64,000 nt of DNA from Tricholoma matsutake. Its lineage: Eukaryota; Basidiomycota; Agaricomycetes; Agaricales; Tricholomataceae. The number at the start of each line of letters is the position of its first letter. Position 1 is the first letter of the stretch. The DNA is taken from the NCBI GenBank assembly GCA_026075535.2, contig AP026539.1:682001-746000 (forward strand), in the 5' to 3' direction. Of this stretch, positions 1 through 10,313 are shown piece by piece. The position numbers were made by a program, and so were the translations under genes. Under the pieces are notes generated by a model. That model saw nothing but the letters and a program-made list of their open reading frames with translations, had not been told where the DNA came from and made no database searches.

Positions 1-335
1 ATCCATGCACATGATGGGGGAATTGATGGTTTTGATCCGAGGGGTTATTTTTAGATGAGTTTGTTGAGATAGGCCTTTCACACCACAAGTGTAGGTGGAA
101 TACCTAAGAGAACACAACTGTGGTCCCCTAGGTGTATATTTAGGGTTTATATACTATGTTACATATATTGTACATTGTTGTTACCAATGCACATATACAT
201 GCATGTACATATTGATGCATGCAAAATAAAATTCTCATGCTATCAAAGTGTAGCATAATTTGGGGTTATTGGGTGTAATTTGACATAATAAAATAAAAAT
301 GAAATTTTATGAAGTAATGGAGCAGTTTCCTAACA
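1..335 (-). repeat. Partial LTR of gypsy family A (copy A1)
   Basis: The plus-strand sequence ends in CCTAACA at 335, so on the minus strand it begins TGTTAGGAAAC, the 5' terminus of the family A LTR. It aligns by eye with 37833-38167 and 31979-32332, including the TATA-rich stretch near 150 and the shared AATAAAATTCTCATGC block. The window starts inside it, so the other LTR end is not visible. In copy A1 this is the downstream LTR relative to the coding remnant at 347-847. Confidence 0.85.
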
Positions 336-346
336 TTACCCTCCTT

Positions 347-847
347 TTATGTCTCGACTTCCAGGCCAGAAAATATTGTATCTGTCCCCTCCATGAATTT
401 TTGGTAAGGCCAGAATTTCATCCCCTCATACACCATTCTTGCAATGTGATGCAGAGCATTCAGATTACATCTAAAGAATTGGGTGATCATGTTGCATGCT
501 TGCTTACAATTCTCTTCAGGTTCCCTTAAATTATTTTCATCAGTATAGTTCTTCCACTTTATTAGGAACTCCAATTTGTTCCATGGAAGATGTGAGTCTA
601 GACTTTCTTCAACTACATATTCTGGAGCACCTTCTACTATTATCGGAGGTTGTGGAGTGGTTTGTTGGCCAGGAATAGTGGGTGGGCAGTAGGGGCATAG
701 GCAAGATATGTTAATCTCAGGATCAATCTTGAATGATCAGGGTAATTTTAGCACTACCACATTAAGTGAGATCACTTTAGAGATCGCATATGGGCCAGCT
801 TGTTTCTCCATAAGTTTCCTTGAAGGTCATGGAATATTCAGGTCCTA
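347..847 (-). pseudogene. Gypsy A1 pol 3' end: chromodomain remnant
   Basis: Read on the minus strand, 574-347 encodes the end of a chromovirus integrase with a chromodomain-like stretch (FLIKWKNYTDENN, then LREPEENCKQ). These are the aromatic and WxPxxN-type positions of the fold, although the usual W of WEP is an R here. The reading frame upstream, to about 847, is broken. The matching region of A4 is 32344-32870. Truncation at 847 coincides with the junction to an unrelated TIR-element fragment. Only the C-terminus is left, so no function is expected. Confidence 0.8.
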
Positions 848-1009
848 GGGGGGAGGTAAAAACATGAAGAAAAAAATCCCTCCCCCACGCAAAACAGGGG
901 AGGGGGGGCACAATACTAATAAATAATTAAAAGTACAAAAAAAATCCCTCCCCACACAAAGTGCGGGGGAGGGGGAGGGGACACAACCCCACTGTTGTCT
1001 GTCCTTCCA

Positions 1010-1480
1010 CGCATGATCCACCCCATGAGCAGTTGCTCATGAGCCTGGGGGCGGGTGGTGCATCATCATCTCCTATCCCTGCCCCTGGGCATCATTCCAC
1101 CCATGTTCCACCCCACGAGCAGTTGCTCATGAGGCTGGGGGTGGGTGGCTTGTCATTGTTGTCATTCCACCCATGATCCACCACACAAGCAGTTGCTCAT
1201 GAGGCTGTGGGCAGGTGGTGTGTCATTGTCATCTCCTATCCCTGCACCTGGGCATCATTCTACCCATGTTCCACCCCACAGACAGTTGCTCGTGAGGCTG
1301 GGGGTGGGTGGCTTGTCATCATTGTTGTTCCACCCACAATCCACCCCATGAGCAGTTGCTCGTGAGGCTGGGGGTGGGTGGTGTGTTGTTGTCGTCTCCT
1401 GTCCCTGTGCCTGGGCATCATTCCCCCTACGATCCACCCCACAAGCAGTTGCTTGTGAGGCTGGAAGTGGGTAGCTTATC
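1010..1480. repeat. Two-subunit minisatellite with a palindromic core
   Basis: At least six copies of a GT-rich unit, each with a core like GAGCAGTTGCTCATGAGGC, lie near 1028, 1117, 1188, 1283, 1352 and 1444. Spacing alternates between about 70 and about 92 bp, giving a higher-order repeat of roughly 160 bp. The core is an inverted repeat (ATGAGCA..TGCTCAT). Related units occur at 57855, 57995 and 58088 in T2, with fewer copies. Confidence 0.75.
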
Positions 1481-1532
1481 ATTGTTTGTCGCTGTCATCC
1501 CCTGTCTGGATTTCTGTTTTTTACTTTTGTTT

Positions 1533-1555
1533 GGGGGGGGGGGGGGGGGGGGGGG
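1533..1555 (+). repeat. Poly-G tract (G23)
   Basis: An uninterrupted run of 23 G follows TTGTTT. The related T2 copy has a shorter run broken by one A near 58159-58180. The tract can form a G-quadruplex, and its length in an assembly may be unreliable. Confidence 0.9.
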
Positions 1556-1804
1556 TTTGGATGCATCAGTGTGATGTGGCACGAGTACAGAGGTGGGTGG
1601 GTGCTTACTAGGCAGGTACCCCCCTTCTGGGGTCTCCTGGCATCCCTCTGCACCATCCTAGCCCATGTTGACAGCCTCACATCCCATTTGAATGGGGAGG
1701 AGGGGATTGGGTGGGCATGGGCGTGGGTTGCACATTTTTTGTCGTGGCAGGTCGTCCCCAGTAGTATACAACCTAAAAAGCAATGAATTACAATTAGTTG
1801 ATTG

Positions 1805-2280
1805 CACATGAGGTTAGTATATGCTGTGGACATATATATAATTGGTTTCTCATTCCTGTTAGTCCAAAGATTTTTGTTGGAGGTGTCAGTATTAGGGCAA
1901 CACCTCTACAAGAAGCTAAGGGGTTGGCAACATGTGATGCATGGTTTGATGGAGTGATGCATAGAGTTAAAAATAGAATAGTTGATTGAAGAAAGCTGTT
2001 TACACACCAAATATGGGTGGAATACCTAAGAGAACCCAACTGAGGTTCCCCCAGCTGTGTATTGGTTTTATATACTACTGTACATATATTGTATGGTGTT
2101 TCTATGGATGTGCATGTACATGTACATACATATGATCATCAATGGGCACACATGTGACACACGAGAAAAATAATTCCCATACGCTAACCACATTCTGGTG
2201 TAAGGTAGCACTATCTGATGTAATAAATGGAAATAAAATAAAATAAAATTTATGTTAGGTAATGTGGGCATTTCCTAACA
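1805..2280 (-). repeat. Divergent LTR of gypsy family A (copy A2)
   Basis: The right end (TTTCCTAACA at 2280) is the 5' LTR terminus on the minus strand. The block GGTGGAATACCTAAGAGAAC near 2010, the TATATACTACTGTACATATA block and the AGGGCAACACC block near 1895 all match A4 (37611-38167), but with many substitutions and small gaps. The left boundary at about 1805 is set by where T2-like homology ends. Confidence 0.65.
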
Positions 2281-2736
2281 TTTCCCCCCTTTTATGCCTC
2301 AACTTCCAGGTGAGAGATAATATTTCCTGTCCACTCTGTGAAGTTTTGGTAAGGCCAAAATTCCATCCCCTCATACACCATTTGTGCAATATGATGCAGA
2401 GCATTCAGACTAAGTTTAAAGAATGGGGCAATAGCTTTAGGCACTCACTTACAATTCTCTTTGTGTTCCCATGAGTTATTTTCATTGGTATAGTTTTTCC
2501 ACTTCACCAAGAACTCCAGTTTATTTCATCAAAGTCAGGAATCTAGAATTTCTTCAACTACATATTCTGGGGCACCTTCCATTTCAACAGGAGCTTGGGG
2601 CAATGTTTGCTGACCAAGAATAGTAGGTGGGCAGTAAGGGCACAGTCATGATACATTTACCTCCAGATCAATTTCAAATGATCAGGACAATTTTAGCACA
2701 ACCATGTTAGGCAAGATAACTTTGGTAATAGGATAT
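2281..2736 (-). pseudogene. Gypsy A2 pol 3' end: chromodomain remnant
   Basis: On the minus strand this carries the same C-terminal pol segment as A1 and A4: the chromodomain stretch, the Cys/His-rich tail, then the stop near 2292. It is broken by frameshifts. It stops exactly where the plus-strand LTR of copy A3 begins (2737), so A2 and A3 meet head to head. Confidence 0.7.
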
Positions 2737-3299
2737 TGTTAGGAAACCACCCCATTACCTAATAAAATTTCATTTTTATTTTACTATGTTGAATTAAACC
2801 CAATGACACCCAATGATGCTACACTTTGATAGCATGAGAATTTTATTTTGCACACATCAAGATGTATGTGCATGTATGCATGTGTTGGTAACAACAATGT
2901 TCAATATATGTAACATAGTATATAAACCCTAAATATACACCTAGGGGACCCCAGTTGTGTTATCTTAGGTATTCCACCTATGCTTGTGGTGTGAATGGCC
3001 TATCTCAACAAACTCAACTATAAATAACCCCTTGCATCAAAACCATCAATCCCCCCATCACATGCGTGGATCCTGCCCCCTTCTTGTAGAGAGAACCCAC
3101 ATGGTCTTAGCTAGCAGATAGTGTCACCCTAACAGAAGAACACAACTTCCCATATCAGTGTGCCTTCTCTTACTTGCGCATACATCATTATTTCACCACA
3201 CCACATCTGATTACTCATCCTTTTGGCATGAGCTGGAAGTACTTGTATATGCATAATCTACCTTTTCTTTTGTAAGCCAATGCCAGGCTTCGCCTTACA
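2737..3299 (+). repeat. 5' LTR of gypsy family A (copy A3)
   Basis: This 563-bp LTR runs from TGTTAGGAAAC to CCTTACA. The A4 LTR (37611-38167, inverted) has the same ends and is 557 bp. TATATAAACCC near 2931 is the likely TATA box. The next bases (TTGCAACTGCCAGTGATC) are the presumed primer-binding region. They match no tRNA 3' end I can name, nor a clear self-complement. Confidence 0.85.
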
Positions 3300-3485
3300 T
3301 TGCAACTGCCAGTGATCGAGAGGCAGCACTCATCATTAGGACAGCTGCAACCAGACAACCAATTGGATCTGGTTTAATTATGATTTATATTACTCTAACT
3401 ATTTTAGTTACATGCCAAATTCAGTGATAACTCCAAGATCAGGCACCCTAGCCAAAGAAGAGATTCATCACAGATCTACCCATTA

Positions 3486-4172
3486 TGTCCAAACACTCAA
3501 CTTCTAATCCTGGTCCTAATCCCATTCCCACCCCAGCACTAGAGGCAAAAATTGATGCGCTTATGGCACAAATGTTGCAATTAGTGTCAGTGTTGGCAGC
3601 ATCAAGCAGAAGTACAGCCAGAGACAATAGTAGAAAGAGATGATGAGATGGAGGAGATGGTGGAGTGGGTGTTGCAGGAGGATGAGATGGTGGAGAAATC
3701 CAGAAATGGAAAAGTGTGCTTACCTAAGTATGCACCCCCACAAATCTTTGATGGTATCATGGAGAATACAAAATCCTTCATCAGCTCTATAGTATTGTAC
3801 ATCCATGGGAGGAACCCATAGTTTTGTACAGCTGAGTCTAGGATTATGTTTGCTCTCTCATACATTCAGGGGGGGAAAGCACAGTTCTGAAGAAATGAGG
3901 CTATTAATCAAATTGCTGCAGGAAATAAACCATTTGCAACCTTCAAGGAATTTCTGGAGAGATTGGAGGCACAGTTTGGAGACTCTAATCCAAAGGCAAC
4001 AGCCAATGCTAAATTAAAAACCATGCACCAAGGTTCCCTAACAGTGGATGAATTTATTTTGCAGTTCAAAGCAGAAGCTTAACAAATGGATATGGCAGAA
4101 GCTGCATTGGTAGAGTTTTTGAAAGCAGGATTAAATCCCTCTTTATTCAAGTCTATCTACTGACTACCTTCT
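3486..4172 (+). pseudogene. Gypsy A3 gag remnant
   Basis: Translation from 3486 begins MSKHSTSNPGPNPIP. Across frameshifts and stops it continues into a retrotransposon gag capsid-like segment (AEINQIA..FATFKEFLERLEAQFG, then QGSLTVDEFILQFKAEA). A4 carries the same protein at 36589-37278. There is one frame change near 3605, and stops lie near 3822, 3888 and 4081. The sequence ends at the junction with repeat R1, losing the zinc knuckle and all of pol. Confidence 0.8.
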
Positions 4173-4182
4173 ATGAGTGGAT

Positions 4183-4662
4183 TGTATGCATGCACATGCA
4201 GTCGAAATGTGTTTGATATACTCGATATAGTGTCCCATGTGTCCAGCATGCATCCAAAGATCGTTTGAACAGGAAATACTGTGTCCAACAATGTTTTTTG
4301 AGGTTGGATGTTTTTCGAACATTTTGGAAGATTCTTCAGACTTCGTTTGTGGCTCAATATCGGTGCAATATTGTTCGACAACAGTAGGGGATACGTCTGG
4401 CATGTGTGCGATGATTATTTGGATAGCGATCTAGTGTCCAATGTTGATTTTCAATGTTCAATGATTTTCAAAGTCGGTTGAGGAAATATCAGACTTGTTT
4501 GAAGGCCAATATTGTTGTGATATTGCTCGAAACTGGTTCAGAACCCATCGACAATGTTCCAAGTGTATATCCTGAGCTGTACAAAGGTCAGGGGAATTGT
4601 ATTATGGTGGCCGAAGGCATACAAAGAATTTCGAGGTGTTGCAAAGAATTTCGAAGCATTCT
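4183..4662 (+). repeat. Dispersed repeat R1, copy 1
   Basis: This aligns by eye over its whole length with 46277-46773. Shared blocks include GTGTCCCATGTGTCCAGCAT, TACGTCTGGCATGTGTGCGA and GTATATCCTGAGCTGTACAA. Copy 2 is rich in TTCGAA/TTCGAG motifs, and in copy 1 most of these are TTCAA, TTTGA or TTTTGGA, a CpG-decay pattern. No gene is recognised. The position inside gag of A3 and pol of gypsy D suggests a transposed unit such as a solo LTR. Confidence 0.75.
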
Positions 4663-4663
4663 C

Positions 4664-4956
4664 ATTGTTTGTTCAGCAGAACCTGTGATGATGCATGTGG
4701 CAGAAATAGTAGAAGCATTGTTGGGTGTGCATAAGTTTTGAAAACAGGGAGTTTGTTGGGGAATGTTGATGATGTGAGCCATCAGTCTAATTTGACCAGT
4801 GCAGTATTGATTGACTCTGATATTGAAATCATCGTCTGTCTTCTGAACAGTCTAAGAATAATGTTAGTGAAGAAGTGTGAATCATATAAAGAGTTAGCCA
4901 TATTCTGCACATGGTTACAATGGGAGGGATTAGTTTATTCCATCCAGGCATCAGTG
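4664..4956 (+). other. Unassigned spacer with a short open frame
   Basis: No element signature is seen. A plus-strand frame (4738-4980, 80 codons) contains the stretch CESYKELAIFCTWLQWEGL. I wondered about a captured host-gene exon but cannot support one. The segment lies between R1 and the Helitron-side ORF. Confidence 0.3.
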
Positions 4957-5307
4957 TCATCTAAAAATCTTCATCTTTAGTAATAGAAAGAAGTTATTTT
5001 CACAACAAACCACAAAAGCATCTAATTCGAGATTGTAGTCCTTAACATTTTGGTCATCACCAACTACAGTGTCATTTTTGATAGAAATAATTTTGCCAAT
5101 GACAAAGTGGTAGACGTCTTCCTCAGGTTCCATTTCTCCCTTCAAAATGAAGAAGTGGATGATCACATTGATGAACTGATCTTCATCATTGTCATCTTTC
5201 CCTAATAAGAGCTCTGCATTGTATGTGATTGTTTTCTTCTTTTCTTCATCAAGGATGCAGCAATTTGTGAAGCAGAAAACTGCAGTTAAGATGGATGAAC
5301 CAGACAT
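4957..5307 (-). CDS. Small hypothetical protein downstream of the Helitron helicase; OB-fold-like?
   Basis: The open frame begins at ATG 5307 and ends at 4957, about 116 codons (a longer non-ATG start at 5349 is possible). It lies 68 nt downstream of the Helitron helicase stop, on the same strand. The protein alternates short beta-prone hydrophobic stretches (ILTAVFCFTNC, FINVIIHFFIL, VYHFVIGKIISI, LELDAFVVCC) with acidic loops. This is the pattern of a single-domain OB fold. Some plant and animal Helitrons encode an RPA-like single-strand DNA-binding protein, so such a role is plausible. It is an inference from pattern only. The frame is free of the TGA decay seen in nearby genes. Confidence 0.4.
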   Translation of the reverse strand: MSGSSILTAVFCFTNCCILDEEKKKTITYNAELLLGKDDNDEDQFINVIIHFFILKGEMEPEEDVYHFVIGKIISIKNDTVVGDDQNVKDYNLELDAFVVCCENNFFLLLKMKIFR

Positions 5308-5374
5308 GGTGGTCAATGTGTAAGAGAGGTGAGGTTGGAGTGATGTCACAATGTTGCAGATGTGTCAGCAGAGA

Positions 5375-7316
5375 TTACAGCAGCAGTTCCTTCCAAACAA
5401 CATTCTTAGTTGATATAGAATTATCATCCACTGCTCTAAGAATCAGCACATTTTGAGAGTTAGGTACATGGGTCATAGCTGCATATAGTTGTCCATGAGA
5501 GAATACTGATTGCCTGAGATTGAGAACTAATCATTCAACTGTAAGTCCTTGACAACCATTGAAAGTGGTAGCATAGCAGAGAGCAAGAGGGATTTGTTTT
5601 CAGTGGATGGTGAAGTTGTAAGCAGGAGGTTGAAAATGTGCATCAATATGGGGAATCGGTATGGTTACCTAAGTTGAGGGTAGGCTTAAATATAAGAATT
5701 TGAACTGCTGTAGTATATGTACTGCTTCTATGGTTTGACCAGTGACAATGTTTGGTAGTGTTTGAACTTCAACAGAGTATTTCAGAAGCTTGGTGATGAT
5801 CACATGTGTGTTCTTGGTTAGTCCTTTAGATGCATCAAAGTTTCTTGTGAATCGGCAGATGCAACCGACTTTTCGAGTTAGCTCATGTGGTGGAATACCA
5901 GGTTCCTCAAAAGAATTTAGGAGATCAGGTGTTGCAATGGATTGCTTGACATCATCTTGATCTCAATCTGATTCAATGTAGTCAGTACTCCAGTACATTT
6001 GGCTTTTACCAGGCAGACGGTCCAAGATTGTAGAGTTAAATTCATTGACAAAGACATTAAATGGGCTAAAGATAGCTCATTTGATGCAGAGGTGTGGATT
6101 TGATATGATGTTGTGAAGGAATACAAAATCTAAGATGGTGTTGACTGAATGGCAGTGAGAAAGACAGCTGAGATCAAGAGTATCAGGAAGATAATTGTCT
6201 CCAATGTTATTTAAGAAGTTTGCGAAATCTGGATCTGTAGACTGTCGTATCGGGGTTGGAGTATCCAGATGAAGGATTTTGAAGTGAGAAAAGATAGGTT
6301 GTGTGTGAATTGAAGCCTTAGTGATTGCAGTATGGCCTCCATAATGTATGACAGGTGCATTCTTGTATAGTGATGTCAAAATAAAAAGAAGAAAAACTCA
6401 AAGCTCACCTGGCAAAAATCACCCAAGGTGATCAACATTCGACCTCCCCATACTTGATATCTTTGCTGTGTGAGTGTTCTCATAAGCTGATCTGTGCAAT
6501 TGAATGCCTTGAAATCCAAAGAGCCAATTTCATCAATGATGTGGCATTTTGCAGCTAGCAAAAGACAGGCTCATTGTGTGTTGGGATGAATAGCAGATTG
6601 TAGGAATGGTTTGAATTCATCTACCTCAATCCCATATAAGTAATGAGCAGTTCATCCACCAGGATAATTTTTGGCAGGATATGCCAAAGAAGCAGAGATG
6701 AAGACAATTTTATTTGATTTGCATAAAGCTCCAATCAGTGGATATAGAACATAAGTTTTGCCACAGCCAGCTCTTCCATCAATGTGAGTGGAAGGGGGTC
6801 CTTCAATAGTGGAAAGATGGAGTAGGTGATTGTAAATCACACACTGTGTTTATGACATCAGTGTGGAATGAGCAACAAAAGTGGATAAAAGCATACTTGT
6901 TCAGGTGTTAAACTATCTTTGAAAGATGACAAATTCTTGTGATCTCCTCCCCAGCACACTTGTTCTGCATCCACTTTGCTGTCTTGATCTTCAACAGGAT
7001 CAGGGAGACCGATGTCACCCAATTTCTTTCTGAGACCACATAGGAAATCATCAAAAGCTGGTTTTTAATCAATTGTGGGTTAGGAGTTGGTGAAGATTGT
7101 AAATAGAAGTCCTGGATATCAGCAGAAAGTTCAGCTTGATATGAATTCCATAGATTGCAGACTATTTCTCCTTCGGTAGCAAGAACAGCAAATAGCCAAC
7201 AAAGTTGAGAAGGTGGAGAACCCAAATGAAGGAGTTCTTTGAAAGCCATGGTTGCTTCATTGGAATTTTGGAATAAGCACAAAGTTCTGAGCAACTGTTT
7301 GAAAAATTGGATGAAG
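5375..7316 (-). pseudogene. Helitron Rep/helicase, C-terminal Pif1-type helicase part
   Basis: This is the 3' third of a Helitron Rep-helicase, which unwinds DNA during rolling-circle transposition. Read on the minus strand it gives: LWNSYQAELSADI (linker); Walker A GRAGCGKTYV near 6765; Walker B IIDEIGSLDF near 6525; GDFCQ near 6410; NIGDNYLPDTLDL near 6200; a degraded motif V (FNGCQGLTV) near 5580; and motif VI YAAMTHVPNSQNVLIL near 5450. An intron with GT..AG ends (about 6361-6407) restores the frame between GDFCQ and NAPVIHYGG. Several in-frame stops make it non-functional. It continues upstream at 31637-31978, across the KDZ insertion. Confidence 0.85.
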
Positions 7317-7325
7317 TATGCCATC

Positions 7326-7436
7326 CAGTACTTTACACTCCCCCCCCAAGTCCAAGTGGAATCCGCTCGGACACTAGGACTTCCTAGGACTGTCCTAGGA
7401 CTCCACTCAGACTTGGCTCGGACTTTTTAGAGTAGT
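7326..7436. repeat. Left TIR and subterminal repeats of the KDZ element
   Basis: The TIR is followed by clustered GGACT/AGTCC words: AAGTCCAAGTGGAATCC, TAGGACTTCCTAGGACTG, TCCTAGGACTCCACTCAG, CTTGGCTCGGACTTTTTAG. The right end (31400-31615) has the same words in inverted arrangement. Such arrays are usual transposase-binding sites. Confidence 0.75.
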
Positions 7437-7439
7437 GAT

Positions 7440-7930
7440 GTTAGTAATATTATACACCATTCTGACCGGATTCTTTGGCTGAGTTTGAAAATCTCCCCTG
7501 CATAGTGATGTGATTGGCTATATATAGAACATAGTGATGTTATATACCATTCTGACTGGATTTTTGAGCTGAGTTTAGAAATCACCTTTGCATAGTCATG
7601 TGACCTACCATATATGGAACATAGTGATGCTATATACCATTCTCACCAGAATTTTGAGCCAAGTTTAGAAATCACCCTTGTGTAGTCATGTGACCTACCA
7701 TATATATAGTGATGGCATATACTATCATTGTGTGAAATATGGCACCATCAAGATATCCTTTCTATATTTTTCTCATTAGTATTATACACACTCTCTGAAT
7801 GATTAACTCAAGTTTGAAAATGACTTTGACAAGATAAATTAGGCAGATTTATACAAGACATCTGGGATCATATTAGAGTATGTTGAGGGAGAATCCAAAG
7901 CAGAGTACTTAATGAAATCTAACTATTTAC
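7440..7930. repeat. AT-rich untranslated stretch with three imperfect direct repeats
   Basis: Three copies of a block of about 85 bp built on TATACCATTCTGACCGG..GAGTTTAGAAATCACC..CATAGTCATGTGACCTACC start near 7450, 7545 and 7630. They lie between the left TIR and the stop codon of the transposase gene. No coding potential is seen. Confidence 0.6.
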
Positions 7931-7933
7931 ATA

Positions 7934-10230
7934 CTAATCATTATCATCATCCCTCTCTTCATTTATGTCCTTCTGTTTCTGCTTTTCTAAAACATACCGA
8001 GCATGATAAAATAACATGGAATGCAAAACCAGTTGAAATTACCCAGAGTCATTCTCTTCAATATTGAGTCAAATCCACCAAGCCATGCATTGAGTTGTTC
8101 ACAAGTCTATTTCACATATTAATTATTATAGATATCAAATAAAACACAATACTGTACCTGTGTATTGAAAGCCCTTTTATAATATAATGTTCCAGCATCA
8201 TCTTGTGCTACAATAACAAGATTGGGTGCAGATCCATCTTGAGGAGCAGGATTACACCATTTTCGACATAGCTCATCAGTTGTACGATGATTAGTGTAAT
8301 GGTAGGAATCAACAATAAAGCGAGTAGTCTTTTTCCAGATTCTATCCCAACTTCCATTTGCAACAGCAGTATGGAGTACAAGACAAGCTTTGTCAATGCA
8401 GATATAATCTGGACATGATTCCTCAGTTGGATATACACTTTCTAGAAACTCCAGAATATTTGTTGGAGAGTCGGACTTTGCAAACTTTGCCCATGCAATT
8501 GCAGTACCACATGGAGCATATACTGTTTCAATGCAGTAAGTTTGAGAAGGAGTAAAATAATGACCTCTTTCTGGCTCTGGAGCCAGCTCATCATGAGGCT
8601 GTGAATAACTTCCAGGTGCTGGATTCCAAGGCAAATTTTCTGCAGGTCTCCATAACATTCTTCTAGCACCATTAAAGCTTCACTGAGAATGATTCTGAAC
8701 ATGTTTATCCCATTCTCTTTGGTGCTGTGCACAAGCCTTTGTGTTTCCCACTTTCTGATTATCACAGTTATGCATATGGCACTTAGTTCCATATTGTTGC
8801 TCATGGAGTGCACAGAATGAACCACCACAATGATTTGCTAGCTCTGAGGTGCAATTGTCATATGCATAATGCTAAAATAAAATTCAGTTAGATATACATC
8901 TTATGAAGTATATTTACATACAGTTGTGCCCATCACAATGCCAGCAACAATAACCATATTGACAGATGCATCATCAATATCCATGTCATCATTAAATGAG
9001 ATTTGTGCATGTGGCTGATTAGGTAAGCCAGGATTTGTTAAGTCAGCTCCTTCAACAAGTCCAGGTACTCTGCTATTTTCATCCACTCCAACAACTGCTA
9101 CAGGATCAACATTGGGCATTATATCTGATGTGTGCCTATATGACTGGGTGCATTCTGCACATGCATGCTGATCAGCTGGATTTATAATTCCATTTTCACC
9201 CAGCAGTTCAGATGCTTCTTTCATAACATCATCAATTGCTAAGGGATCCTGAAGTTCCATATTGATATTTGATGAGGCTGCAATTGAATGAATTGTTTCT
9301 TGAACAAACACTTGCCAAATTTGATGGTGAGATACTTTGATAGGAATCTGATAATAACTGCTAAAGCTGTTGTTCCAATACTCGGTATATGCTGGAGCTG
9401 ATACATGAAAGCTATACACTCCATTTACAACTCCCCTGCAAAAACCTGATCAACCCATAAACTTTGTCCAACCTTGAGGTATTTGGCATTATTCAGGTAT
9501 ACTTTGGTATGTTTGTCTCCTGGTTCTGTAACATGCTCATGACCTGAAGAATACAAATTTTTGCATCCTGGACATTGCCCAGTGAGTACTTGAACATTGG
9601 CATGTGCTGTGCATCCTTTAATTAAAGTAACTCAGGGTATGTCTCTGAGCTTTACTCCTAAAACCAAGGATTGAGGCTTGCACTTTGCAGTTTGACATAC
9701 AACAGCCTCTGGACAAATCATATGAACAAATTGGATTGATTCATGGGAAACTGGCTTTAGTTTCCCTTTGAATTTCCCAGTGGAATCATATGGATACAAC
9801 CCCAAAGTTTTTGCCAAAGCATTGAGATTTGTACAAATCACATTGAGAGTATCTGAGACTGCAGTCTCCTGATCAGCATATAACTGGTTTTGATCTGTTC
9901 CCAGTCTTTCTTGTAATTTGCATGCAAGGCATTTTATCCAGGCAGAAGGTGAGGAGCGAGCTTCTCCTGAATACTTGGGATTCTGCTGTCTTGCATGCAA
10001 GCTAAGCAAATCCATATTTTCTGTTAAGGTAAACAGAACAACAAGGACTTGAGATCGTGTAATGTCTGAACCCAAATTTCTTGGATAAATTGGCTGAAGA
10101 CATTGAATGAAATATCAGGGAAAGGAATAGCATTAGGGAATGCAGAAACAGTGGGCAACAACACAAGTCCTCCAAATCTGATGCCCCAATTTGGGAGCTC
10201 TTGAAGATGGTCACCATGACCAAAACACAC
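7934..10230 (-). pseudogene. KDZ transposase-associated protein with CxC5/CxC6-like Cys clusters
   Basis: This minus-strand, multi-exon gene reads in order: a start segment near 10230-10024; a Cys cluster with MICPEAVVCQTAKC (about 9700) and LTGQCPGCKNLYSSGHEH (about 9570); a linker; a second Cys/His cluster (HYAYDNCTSELANHCGGSFC.., THCHMHNCD-like) near 8870-8740; then DYICIDKACLVL, FIVDSYHYTNHRTTDELC, KWCNPAP, RAFNTQ, and after an intron TCEQLNAWLGGF. The D..H..H..E spacing fits a KDZ-type RNase H-fold core (family knowledge; residue roles inferred). A GT..AG intron (8104-8157) sits before TCEQLNAW and another lies near 8880-8925. Damage: TGA at 9632 and 8680 in place of Arg CGA, and a one-base loss near 8025 that shifts the last 30 codons. 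Inactive now. Confidence 0.8.
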
Positions 10231-10313
10231 ATGCAGACATAAGAAATCAAATCAGTCATAAGAAAAATTCTGCAAAATCCAAGCAAATTATCAGAAGCTA
10301 TAAAATCAACTAT

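Larger units (their letters stand above)
848..1804 (+). mobile_element. Fragment of the T2-type TIR transposon
   Basis: This stretch aligns by eye with 57580-58437 inside T2. Shared landmarks are the poly-G run followed by GTTTGG, the block GTGCTTACTAGGCAGGTA, the phrase TTCTGGGGTCTCCTGGC, and the exit sequence TATACAACCTAAAA followed by CAATTAGTT. Neither T2 terminus is present, so it is an internal fragment. It lies between two gypsy A copies. No coding gene is evident, and the open frames it contains come from the GC-rich tandem repeat. Confidence 0.7.

Noticed and set aside
961..1570. Overlapping open frames on both strands in the first kilobase
   Set aside because: They follow the minisatellite. 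The encoded proteins are low complexity and have no motif.
4738..4980. Captured exon of an anaphase-promoting complex subunit
   Set aside because: The similarity of the stretch ELAIFCTWLQWEG to such proteins is too short to support.
5000..5350. Helitron 3' terminal hairpin with CTRR end
   Set aside because: I searched the sequence downstream of the helicase and found no convincing hairpin followed by CTAG-type bases, so the Helitron end is not called.
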